A stretch of DNA of 64,000 nucleotides from Anopheles merus (Eukaryota; Arthropoda; Insecta; Diptera; Culicidae): contig NC_054082.1 in the NCBI RefSeq assembly GCF_017562075.2, forward strand, positions 3,218,550-3,282,549. Reading direction: 5' to 3'. The translations under genes and the position numbers were made by a program. Of the stretch, positions 23,629 through 35,506 are shown one piece after another. The notes under the pieces are model-generated. The model saw nothing but the letters and a program-made list of their open reading frames with translations, ran no database searches and was not told the origin of the DNA. Each line of letters opens with the position of its first letter. The stretch's first letter is position 1.

Positions 23629-25804
23629 TCCGTGCCAGAGATGCGGGGGTGAGCTGGAGAGCAGTGGAAGTCGAGCGGATTACACCGAAACGTTTACATT
23701 TTCAAGTTCAAGTTCGAATGCCACTTAAGTGGAACTCTCGACCAGGTGGTTGCAAGTTGCTACAGTTTAATCATCAATTAACACCGACCGAGGCGATTCT
23801 AGCATTTGGATCACCAGGAGCGTAGGTAAATAGAACCGACAATAAGCCTTTTTCTTTTCAAAAATATTACGCATACGTAGAAGTATATTTTCTGAATCTC
23901 GTTGATTTTCATCATATAGGTGCGTTTGCCTTTACATTTAATTTACAAATGCTTTTGCCGGTGGCAACTTTTGTCGCTACACGGAACTACCACCGATTGG
24001 AATCGATTGGAATGGCAATATGAAGCGATATGGTTGTCAGTTGCATTTAATTGATGAAATGCATTGAAAAAAAAGTGCGTTAATGAATGAATTGCCTTGT
24101 CATACTAGTCCATTAGATAATTGAATCATTTTCTGTAGTGAATGTGAATTTATGCGTCCTTAATAGTGTGACATTTGCTAGATTGAGCAGGAAGTATTTG
24201 ATTTCCTGGTGCGAAATATCACACTTTTTGTATCGTTAAAACAAAGTTATGGACAGACGTTTGCTCATATCCTTCAATAAAACGCGATAAAAGCTGGTAG
24301 ATAAAGATAACTAATTTAAACATAATGTAATATATTCCAAAGAATTCAGATGTTTTGAATGATACTCTTATGTTTAGAGATTAGTAATTACAACATATTA
24401 CACTATGTGTTCTCGTCTGATCTTGTGATCTTGAAAATATAAAAAAAGATGTCAGGAACCATCCTTTAGAACAACATAACAAGTTATTGAAGTCTCTAAA
24501 TCGAATAGAAGCGCCATCTAATTATGGCAACTTAATGGTGACGGGTTCCCCTCTCCATCCTTGAAATCAATTACCCCAGAGCTGACAGACAGAGCTCGTA
24601 AAAAATAGACGATCGCCCTTAAAAGATTCGCGTCCATCATGCGCTGTTTGGAACGAAACATTTTAATGACCGTCCGCCTCCAGTGGAGCTTTTTAAACTG
24701 CTTCGCGCTTCTTCTCCACGGAGCGAGATGAAATTGAAAGCCAGCGAGAAGCTTCAGCTTCACTCATTTGCGATGTATTCTTCCGTACGCACTCGAAAGG
24801 GATCCAGCGTGCGTGCTGAGTTGCGAGCTTGGATTACGATCGAAAACCATTTTTTTTTGTAGTTTTGTTTCACATTTCATGTAGCTGCCACGGTGTGCGT
24901 TGTGTTTTAGCGCTTCATTAAAGACCGCAACGATGGAGGTTTGGTTAGGGTTTTTTTTTTCGTGTGTGCTTTTTCTCACTCAATTCCTTCTTCCTTCTTG
25001 GACGGTACCAACCATGGCGCAAGTTCAAGGTAAAATCGATGATAAATTGTGGTCGCCCGGCCATCATACGCACTTCGCTCTTTCTTGCTCGAGGAATGAC
25101 AAAATGGCTAGTTTATGGGGCTAAAATTTGAAATCAAACGGAACCTCGCATTCATCCCAGCAATCTAAGTTGTGCGATCGTGATCGTTCCTCGTTAGCAG
25201 GCGCTACTTGATCGCCATGTTGAGGAATATTTCCGTAGTTTTTGTAAGGTATTCTAACGGAAGATCCAATGGCCACAAACAGCTACCAGGAAGATAAATT
25301 ATCCGTCAATGAGTTAAACAACAATCTTCGAGCTGTATTATTAGATCATCTGATGAAACATTTCAAGCGGAAAGGAATTTTTGAAAACAAACATCCTTGA
25401 TCTTGCCCGGGTTCACAGACGACAGACGACTCATCGTAAAATTTAGCACATTTGTAGATTACAGAAACACTGTCCAACATTTCGTGATCGAGCCCGCTCA
25501 TCTTAAGCACGCGCTGGGCTTTTACTGTGCACGAGCTGTCGTTGTGGTTTTTAGGCTGTCCTCTTTTCGTTGTGCTCGTAAATTCCAGCCCTCCAAGGTC
25601 TTGTCTCGTACTGGATCCATAGTTCATGGTGGCCAATTGGGAGCGGATACGAATTGCTCTGTCTGCTTTGTTTGTTTGATTGGCCGTCGCGATTGCAAGC
25701 AGTAAGTCGTAATAAACGGCATCCATTTCACGGCGGAGAACAAAATTCATGCTAAACCCGATCATAAAATGCGATCTGCGTGCCGTGATCGTTCCAAAAG
25801 AACG

Positions 25805-25820
25805 ACACACACACACACAC
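25805..25820. repeat. (CA)8 microsatellite
   Basis: Short pure CA tract. It produces a Cys-Val run in an overlapping - strand reading frame. Confidence 0.9.
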
Positions 25821-27074
25821 TCTCGGTGCGGAGATGATAAATGGTTCCGGCGAGCCTGCCAGTACGTTGGATCAGACGGCCGATCGTTTGCCGATCGTGG
25901 TGGTATGCCCAAGCAGCCCAACCGGAACGCCGATGCCGATAGCATAAGAGAAGTGGGTTAACACCGTTTCTATGCAGGCGGAAATTAATTATGAATATTA
26001 TTAGGTCTCTCGTTGACCTTTGCCAGCGGAAAGGTGCAAACACAGCAACATGCATGGGCAGTAGAGTTCCACCCAGTGCGGTGACAATCTTGGCATCAAC
26101 AAGCTGCTAGTAATGGGTCGATATTGAAGCAAGCATGATATTATGGTGGATTAGCAGCCTGTTGCTTGGTCTTAATCTATAATTGACAGTTTTACACGCA
26201 TACTCGAACCGGCAAACGTAGCGCGCCATCCTTGACTTTGTGATCGATACGATTAGTGGCCTCGATTTTCGACGGTGTGATTTTCACACGATCCGTTCCG
26301 TCGGCTAGTTCCGTTCGTGCCATTGAAACCCGAAAAAACAACAGTGCACACCGGGGGAGGGGAAGTTGCGTGGGTGAGTGAACGCGCGTACGATTAACGC
26401 GGAACTGCGTGCGCACAAGGTCTTTGGCGCGGAATTTTCAAACCTAACATTGACAATAGCACCTTGCCGCGCAAAAACAAAACAAAACAAAACACATCAA
26501 TAAAACATTGTAAGAAGAAAAAAAAACGAGAGCAAAAAACGATCCACTGGTACCGTACCAAAAATGTAATTTAAATGACTGCTTATGGTATGGATCTGGT
26601 CGATCGAGCTAATCGTAGGTACAAATCGATTCTGTTGATTCAATTATGAGTTGCCGCCCTGTTTGGCTTTGAGTACAGTAATGAGTGAGGATTTTTTTCA
26701 CACTTTAAAGCGGTGAAGGCATGATCGTTAGGGTGTCGTTTGGTGGTATACTTTTTGCCCCAAACATCGTCCTTCCACACTTTGACTTTGGGTTTTCTGT
26801 ATGGTTTTGCTGTGAATTCGCCACACAATTCAATGCTCTTGACTTTGAGGCACGTAATATTATGATTTTTTCCCCTACACAGACGGGGAAATTAAAGACG
26901 CAGAACGCACAGAACACACGATCACAGGATGAGGTAAGCACAAAGTCAGAACAGCCACAAAGAACGTGATGTAAGAGCCCTTTCCTGCCCTCAAGGGAGT
27001 GCCGGAGAAGATGGGAATCACCGGCAGGGCAATGATTGAGTCCGAAATAATTGCAGATAATTGCCGACATTCAC

Positions 27075-27505
27075 CTTTGGGAAGTTGAGGAAGTTTCACG
27101 CGGGAGTAGGATGGCGCACGGTTGGGTTGGAGCTCGGTCCAGCTCTAGTCCTGCCTGCTGTTTAGAGTACGCTTCACAAAAAAACCGCGCAGAGATCACC
27201 GCGAAAAGCGCACGGTACACTTTTGCCTAGTGGCTAAGCTGCTTCTCTTCTCTAGTAGGGAGAGAAATTCTCAGCACTGTTACTTCTTCACTGTTGTTCT
27301 ACACACCGCCACAATTGGGGCGAGCTAGGCTCTAGCACTCGATCACTGGACACTGGTATGGCGCACTGTTTCGTCACGATACACTGTCGAGCTCGATCGA
27401 GAGAACCTCTCCGGCTCTGGTGGTAGACACTGTCTATCGAGTTTCGCTGCTCGTCCGCTTCCAACCGTACACGAGAACCGTCTCCGGCGCGATTCGGACT
27501 CGAAA
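27075..27505 (-). other. Putative non-coding first exon (minus strand)
   Basis: On the - strand this GC-richer segment resembles a 5'UTR. A TATATT element lies at 27533-27538, several ACAGTG-type initiator-like elements follow, and the segment ends in CCCAAAG followed by a GTGAAT donor at 27074-27069. No good start codon and frame continues into the donor. The next - strand acceptor I can pair with it is CTCCATAG just upstream of the transporter ATG at 21077, giving a 6 kb 5'UTR intron. The start coordinate is approximate and the assignment is inference. Confidence 0.35.
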
Positions 27506-30500
27506 TAAGCTTGCGGTGGCTCCGAGCGCGCCAATATAAGTCAGGAATGACGAGACGCGTACGATTCGCGTAGCACCGCAAGCCGCACATACGCGAGGGC
27601 TTCGTGCGCGTTGGTGCGAAAGAGGTGGAAGAGAAAGAGAGAGGGAGGAGCACTCGCTATGTGCGAGGTAACCAGCCGCCGCGGTAAGGTAACCAGTTCT
27701 GAAGGCGCCCATAAGGTGGCAACTGGTGGAAGGGTAAGCGCACCGTCCGAGGCAATGGCTCTGGGTCTTTGCTGGGGCCACACGGCAGAATTGGGGACCC
27801 TGGCATGCACTGGCCCAACTACGACCACTGCCGAGCTCTCGGGAGTGTTCTTGGGATGGTTTGTTCTTTTCGCTGGCTCACCAGTTGACCCTGGAGCATA
27901 AAGTTCTGGAAAGCAGATCTATTCTGGTTCGGATGGAATTCCCTGCGATGGTGGTGTTAGTTCTTGGATGGGGCGCACAATCCGGTTCGCCGAACGGGAA
28001 GGCAATTGCAACTGGCAAAACAAAATCGTCTAGCAACTAACCGGGTAGCAAACGGGTAGTAATTGGCCCCTCTCGTTTTGTTTTTGCCTTGCCTTGGTTT
28101 TGCGTGCCTCACACCCCACGGAGCAGACGGGAGGATATTGGAAAACAACATATATCGCTACACAGCGGAAGCGCACTGTTACTTGCATTCTGTTCTTGGG
28201 GTGGTTGCCAGCGTGCCTACCAAGCTCCCCCGAAGCGATCGTCATAGCAACCGCGTCAGAACGGTGCGTACACACTTCACTGCGCTACCGTTGATTTGTT
28301 TTGTTGATAGTTTTTGAACGGAAAAATCAATTACCTGTGTCTCGTCGTCTAGTTGCCGGTGATGCCAAACCACACCACCGTTTGCCATATATCGTTGCCC
28401 AGGGCGAGCTGTTTTTGACTTTCTAGATTGTCGAGGTGTGCTGTGCTACCCGCTCGTGGTATCCCATTCACACGAAGTACACGAAGACGCACTTGGTGAG
28501 GAATACCTGCGTGTAATATGGAAGCGTTTGATGTGATTAGAATCCATCCTATTACCTGCCCGGGCATGGCAAACGCGTCTGTTGACATTATGTAGACATT
28601 ATATTGTGTGTGGTTAGGACCGCGAAACCAGGGGTCGGTCGGTTTCGGGTAATCGATCATACTGCAAGCAGATAGGCACACGCCGGAGAAAGGTAAGGTA
28701 CCGAAATGTTGCCCTGATCTCATCTGTTGCTATCGTCGAGCCGGTGTGCTAATTGCATAAGTTAATGAGGGTGCTTCGAAGGTTGTGGTAAGGCCTTCCA
28801 TGAGGGAAAAACGGGTTCTCGCTCCGGCTTGAAATAGACATTTTCACGCACCGATAGGTTCACCTATCCCTTTTCCGGCGCTAACAACAGAACCCAAAGC
28901 GCACCAGTACCCTAATCACTTATTACCGTCGGTTGGGGTCTTCATTGGCTTCTTTGGATGGGTGCCATTTCGTCACTTTGGCACTGTCGGCTAGCGGCTA
29001 ATAATCTAATTTGGAACCGAAATGGTCTGCATTCTGTTGAGGTGACAAAACAGTAATTGATCTCCTGCAGCTTATTAACTCTTGGCGACATTCACATTAA
29101 AAGCAGTTTTCCGGTAATGTGTGTCTTCATCTTCGTGACCGGTTGGTTGCACAACGACACGCAAATAGAATCTCATACAAAGGTGGTACGCATTCATTTC
29201 AGAATTGTCCACCGCGACCCCAGTTTCGCGTGCAAGAATGATCGATGATCGACATCATTGCCATGGTTGACTTGTTTTCCTGGATCTGCGAACTCGCGTG
29301 CGTGCCTGCGTCTGTCTGTTTGTGGGCCGGGCCCTGTGTTACCCCAAAACCAGTTAGCCTGTCCACCGACGCTGTTCCTAATTTGGTTTAATCTCTGTGT
29401 CTCTCCATCGCTCATAGTTCATAACGCGGAGCGCGTTTTGAGACGGAGGCGCAAGGCGCGACAGTACATTGAAGTTATTTATATACTCATGATAGATATC
29501 CGACCGATGTGTTTGCTACTGGTTGGCGAGTAACCATATCTTGGAGCGGTGGTTCGGGATGTTTCAGCAACTTTGTGCTAAAAGCCATGCCCAAGCTCCA
29601 GCTATGCCGGTAAAACAAAAAGCCCCTGTTCCAGTCCTCTTCGAGCCATGAGTTATCCAGATGCTTCAAGGTCTCTTCCCGGCGGATGTCAGCCAGCTAA
29701 CAGCAGGAGAACGAACGCGGTCATTGGACGTTCGCTCCACACACTCACACACACATGTTGCTTCATCGGAGATCAAAAGGCAACCAGATCTACGTCTATT
29801 CGTGACTGTGTGTCCCCTCGTGCAATCAGATCTTCAATCCCAAGCACCGAGGTATCTTCTCAGGGATTACCCTAAGCATCCGCAGCGAGACACAGACACA
29901 CGGCCAAGTTCAATGATGCGAAGCTGATTGGCATCATTTGGAAGCGTGAATGTAAGGCCCGGCCTTCCCAACCTTCCCAATGGTCGTCACACACACGGTC
30001 AAGTTCAATGCAACGGTGAGGCTTACTTCATCAGCCGCTCGTCAGCAAGTAGTCGCAAGAAGTTGCGCACATGAGAGAGGAGAGAAAAAAAAGCACCCAA
30101 CCCAGCCCAGACCCGCGTGCATGATGCTTGTTTTGGGGTGGTTGCGGTCATTTCGTAGCTACTCGCAACTTTCGCTATCCGGTGGCTGTGGTACGGTTCA
30201 GTTCAAACCGGTTCTAGTCGGTGCGGCGCGCATTTGGGGCGGGTGGGTTTTCCATCTGTCTTCACATTGCCACGGGTATTCGACCCCGGTCGCGTAGGGT
30301 GTGCGCCAGAATGGAAGGAAATCCCATGAAGACGGCCCAGGGACGACGGTGAGCAATATCGAAAAGCAACGCTAATTTCGTTTGTCCACAGAGGGGTTGG
30401 TGACGAGGAATTTGATCCACTTCCTGGTGGTTTAACGACAGTGTCAACTTTGGGTTTTTTCAATGTTTTGATTTGGGAGATCATGGAACCAGTTCTTCAG

Positions 30501-31344
30501 CTCCCTTACACCGCTTTGATGAGTAATGTGGTCAGCGAACAGATGTAAACAGGAGATCATCAACGAAACAAACGATTTTTCTTACACTTCAGAAATTTAA
30601 TGTGCCTTAGACACTTCAAATTTGTATTTTATGCAAGCACAGGCATTAATGTCCGACACGATACGGCTTAGCATCGTTAAAACTCGCTCACTGAGGGGAG
30701 GCGAGGCCGAAGGAAAATGTCGTTTGTTAGCAGCATTAAACATTCCTCGTACTCATGTACCCGCTGGCCATTGGTGGTCCAAAGTGATTGGAATCCACCC
30801 CCGGCCGCTGCACCCGGTGCAACCTTGGTCCCAAAGCGTCAGCGCCGGGCCGTAAATTAATACCCTCCGACAGCACAGGTGGTGGCCGGTGAACGGGTGC
30901 GACAGTTTTAAAGCGCTCTGCGTGTGCTTTGCATGAGTGCCGGGAGCTGACCCTAGCAAAGCGTTTGAAGAAATCACAAGTGAGTTGCCGAATTGTATGT
31001 GCAACAAGTGCATCGATCTCATGGACGTCGGCGCAAGTCCTTCGGGCGTCTGTTTGATTGTCTCTCACACTCGCCATTCGCCACTCGCCGATACGTTTTA
31101 TCGCAACCACAAGGCGAAGCTTTTGTTTCCCATCAGTCGCGATCGGAGCAACCAGAGCATTGGCTCGTTCTAGGTGACCTTTTCGGGAGTTGCTGTGGGC
31201 TGTTCTTGGGTTGCAATCGCCACCGTGTTCGTGACAAAAGGACAAAAAAAAAAAAATTGGCACACCATCGGGGCCCGGTCGGCGGTGAACGGGTGTCTGG
31301 GTCCCCACGAACCATTGCAGCCTTCTCGATTCGGTAGAACAAAT

Positions 31345-31364
31345 CACACACACACACACACACA
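31345..31364. repeat. (CA)10 microsatellite
   Basis: Pure CA tract of 20 bases in intergenic DNA. Confidence 0.95.
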
Positions 31365-33053
31365 GATGTCGCTACAACGCGACCCGCCGGGAACCGCATG
31401 GGGAATTGGCGTTGGGACTCACGATTCCGTTGCGCAAAGTGTTGCACACGCGCGTGTAACAAAGCTTACAAAAACCTGCGACAGCGAGAAGGTGGAAGGG
31501 TCAATAGCGAAGGGTCAGTAGGTTTTTATTGGTGTGGCTTGGTGGCGTATGTGTGAAGTTTGCATACAAAAACAAGGAACGTAGGCTTAGTTGAACGATC
31601 GAGGTAAGGTTATTGGAACGGTTGGACAGATGGTGATTGCAAGGAGAACACCAGCAGGAAGTTTGCAGGATCTGTGAACTTGATCTAGAAACACGCGCAC
31701 GGGACGAAGGACCTTACGATAAGAACTTGGACGTAAAGGGAAAGGCGTCATAAAGTCACACGAACACACACACACACGGGTTTTGGTGAATGTAATCGTC
31801 ATTGGAGCGTTGCATTGTAATGAAACGCTATAGTGGGTCTCATTAATTCAGTTAAAATTAAGGTTCCGGCTGGATATGGTCGAGCATTCCTCACTAATTC
31901 GCTGCCTACAAGGCACTACGAATACAAAATTCTAATCCAATCGGTAAAGGAATATAAGTGATCGTTGAGAGAATCACGTTTATGTAATACTGCCGCCATA
32001 TATCCCACGCCAGAATAATGCCGATCTTACAAATGCACATATCGAATCAGCGATCGTGAGCGTGGGGCTGCTGGCAAACCTGGGACCGAATGGCGTTGAA
32101 CATGTTGATTAGCACAAACGGTGGTAGAGATTTGTATAATGCCACACGCACCTGTTCGTTCGGTTGCCAAGACACCTAGTGGAGGGATTTGTATGTACCA
32201 GCAGTACGAAGATTGCCTGGAAACAGGCTACAGGTTCTGCAGTATTCTAGTATTCTAGACTGTGTCGCCGGCATATTATTGCCGCAGTGGAGGTACATTC
32301 CTTTCCAGGGGATTGGTAATGGAGCTACATGCAATAATGACCCGCCCCAGACATTGCAGTCGTGACGGTGGCCATCTGGAGATGCGGTAATTAAATTCTA
32401 ATGCACACTCAATGTGTGAAGGGAGCGCACTAGACCAGCTGCTGAAGTTAATCAATAATGTCTCACTGTGTGTGAGCTTTGATGAATGATTGATTGAGTA
32501 GCGTAGTATAAAAATCGTCCATAGATATATTTCCTGATGTAAAGTAATCAGTCTACAGTAAACATTTTTACTGTCTATTTTATTGTATTGTGGCACGTGC
32601 TGTACCAATTGTAACACATTTCCTATTAAAAATACGTTCAATTGGCGACGGAACGCAGCTCAATCGTTCGTATAATTCAATTAAACGATTGTTGTCCAAA
32701 ATGTGATGTTGCTGTAGACCGTCAATAACTCCACGATTTATGCAGGTATATCCTCTAATGTGGAACGAATGCGCATTCGATACGTTACGCACGCCGGGGG
32801 TTTCGGTTTCGGCAGTCACCTTAAGAGTGGAACCGGATTGTTCGGGGCAAAGAATTTGCTCACAAATTTTTTACGTCAATTTCTCGTTTCCTCCTGGCAC
32901 GCCACTACCAGTTCGTGCAAAACCAATCGAAAACCAAACCCGCGGCGAAGAGACGGCAGAGAACAGAACAATTCGCTATAGAGCTTACGGCACGAGTTAC
33001 GGCTGACTCAGCAGGACTGAGGGCTAGTAGTGGGTATTGATCGATGGCTTTTA

Positions 33054-33054
<1 letters not shown>

Positions 33055-33084
<30 letters not shown>
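33055..33084. repeat. (CGA)10 trinucleotide repeat
   Basis: Ten perfect CGA units. On the - strand they read as a Ser tract inside an ATG-started open frame at 32905-33378, whose reality is doubtful. Confidence 0.95.
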
Positions 33085-35490
33085 ACCTCCTCTTGCGGAC
33101 AAGACATTAGAATCGGTTTGCGTTGTTCTCCAGACACTCCAGAGTGTTTCGTTCTGATGGGACACAATGTTTAGGGCACGCTGTGTGTGGAGCTTTGATG
33201 AAGCACTGAGCTTCAGTCCCGGGAGAAACCTGTCATTAAAGTCATCACAATAGCAGAGCTCAGCAAAGACCCGCCAAACCGACGATCCGGCCGGCCGGTT
33301 GGACTCCACACCAACGCCCTGGTAAAGGGTAATGAGTTTCCTCTGGGGAAGAAGACCTGCTTGGTGGTGAGGTCGCATTTTTCTCTTTTGGTTTCATTGT
33401 TGCTTCCTCACTTGTGTGCCGCCTCCCTCACAACACTCACACATCAAGGGCTCGTAACGATTTCGCTGAGGTCGTACGATAATGAGCCAGCAAAATTAGA
33501 GCCAACCGACCCAATAAACCGGTTGGTAATGAAATAGTTTCCGTTGGGGGTTGGGTTGGTGCTCCGACCAATGAGGAAGGGGAGTGAAGCGTTGCGGTTG
33601 AGGTTTTTTTCTTTTTGCTTCGAAACCTCAGTGTAAGATGAAGCGGGTTTGGTGTGGTTGGTGTTGTGATTTCAATGTCTGGCCGATGGATTAATGAGTA
33701 CGGGATTAGAGCACTTTGGAGACTACAAAATGGTGTCATTAGGGTGCGTTGGACGGTGGAGGGCACAGGTAGCATGCAAATGAGTGCTTTTGCTTTCGTT
33801 CATATCGTGTCCAATCGTTCCCTGATAGGTTGATTGTGCTATGAAGTGATAATTATGATTTGTGCGTGCAATATTCTCATTAACCGAACGGGCGATGGTT
33901 AAAATCCCGAACATCGTAGTCCTATTGGAAGTATTACATCACAGCCAGACGTGTTGAGGGACAGTTGAGGCATAAGGAGCCGTTTGTTTTTTTTTCCTCT
34001 GCCCAATGCTGACGCTCAATTTATAAAGGTTGACTGGTACATTGAACGTAAACATTGCGCGAAACGCGGTAAACAGAAACGGGAAGCACATGGACTAGGC
34101 CAAGACTAGGCCGCGTTAAAGTTAAGCTACACAGCTTCCGACTTTTACGCTTATTTGTGTTTACGCTCTTTTGCGAATTCTGTGTTTTCATACTGCGAAA
34201 CACATACGCACGAAGGCCACCGCTAGCAACCGATGTTGGAGTTGGCATTACAATTTTCCACTTCATCAAATTCGACCCGCTTCCGAACCGCGATGCAAAA
34301 CAGACGGTTACAGTGGGTTCGCAAAGCTGCCGGATGCTGGAAAATCAATAACTTTGTTTATGAGTTTTGTTACGGTAGAGTGATGCACGGGGGAACACGT
34401 TAAGTCACGGTTATGATGCTCGTATCAGTCTTTGTGATCTCGGGGTGATAACAGTAAACCACCATCTTGCCGTAGATTGGGCACACATTTCTTCCCCGTA
34501 TTGACGAGAAGGATCTTCGAGAAGATGCGTCCTCCAACGGGAAGGTGAAGCGCATCAATCGGAACGAACGAACAGAGCTAGTTGGGGAAATTATGGAAAT
34601 TGTTTCTCGAATCGATTAAACATTTAAATTTAATTTAGGTGAACTTGGAGCGATGCTTTTGCGCATCGATAACACGGCGAAGGATAGCTTTCGATTGTCT
34701 GAACCGTGTCATGATTTCAGTTTTGAATAATGACTCCACCGCGGCGAACTAACTCGAGGGCGTGCTTTGGCATGCCGTCCGTTCTGGGTCTCGTTTTGGA
34801 GGGGGTTTATGCGTTATATTTTTACATTTCGAGCTTGCCGTGTCTATGTTACTCCCAAACGATGATAATCATTTTTAATCTACGATATTTTAGGCTCACG
34901 GCGGAAGAATCTAGCACAAGGCTGAGGGCGGTACGCGGTCTATCTTGTGGGCCTTTTGGGCTGACGTCATTCCGCGGCGTCGTGGAGTTTCGGGTGTAGC
35001 AGAATAATCTGTCATTCAACTTTGGATAATTAAGTTTGAGTTGATGTTTTAGCGAGATTGCTGCTAGGATGGGTTTTAACTGGCGGTGATACATGGGTGG
35101 TTAAGTTTTTATACAAATATCATAAAAATAGTAAGTAATTATATGGAAGTATTGTTCTTGAACTGGTGGAAAATAAGAGCGTCAGTTTTTGAACCAATAC
35201 TTTCGATAACATCCTAACGGACGTGAAAGCTACTACCGCTTATCGTCCGTGCCGGCAAAAGCTACTCTCGGCGTAAAAGCTTCTCCAACACAAACGCAAG
35301 AAACGAAGGATGCGCATGTCCGTTGCTAGCAGCTGTCAAAATGTGTTGCAATCTGTCAGCAACGAGGGAAGGCAAGGGAAGGCACGATGATAGCCAGCAT
35401 CACTCTCTCTCACACACATACACATAAAAGGGACACCAATTCTTCCTAGTGGAGTGGATCCATGGCATCCTTGTCTTGATCGGTGCTCGA

Positions 35491-35506
35491 TGTGTGTGTG
35501 TGTGTG
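35491..35506. repeat. (TG)8 microsatellite
   Basis: Pure TG tract in intergenic DNA. Confidence 0.9.

Larger units (their letters stand above)
21078..27074. other. Non-coding stretch upstream of the transporter
   Basis: About 6 kb without a recognisable gene. If the exon proposed at 27075-27505 belongs to the transporter, this is its first intron. It contains a perfect 15-bp tandem duplication at 23599-23628 inside an imperfect inverted repeat, an AT-rich block at about 24060-24510, a CA tract at 25805-25820, and two weak ORF candidates (24933-25124 on + and 25346-25945 on -) described as findings. Confidence 0.5.

Noticed and set aside
30736..31359. 207-codon - strand open frame
   Set aside because: It begins at a GTG inside a CA repeat; the composition is repeat-driven and no domain is visible.
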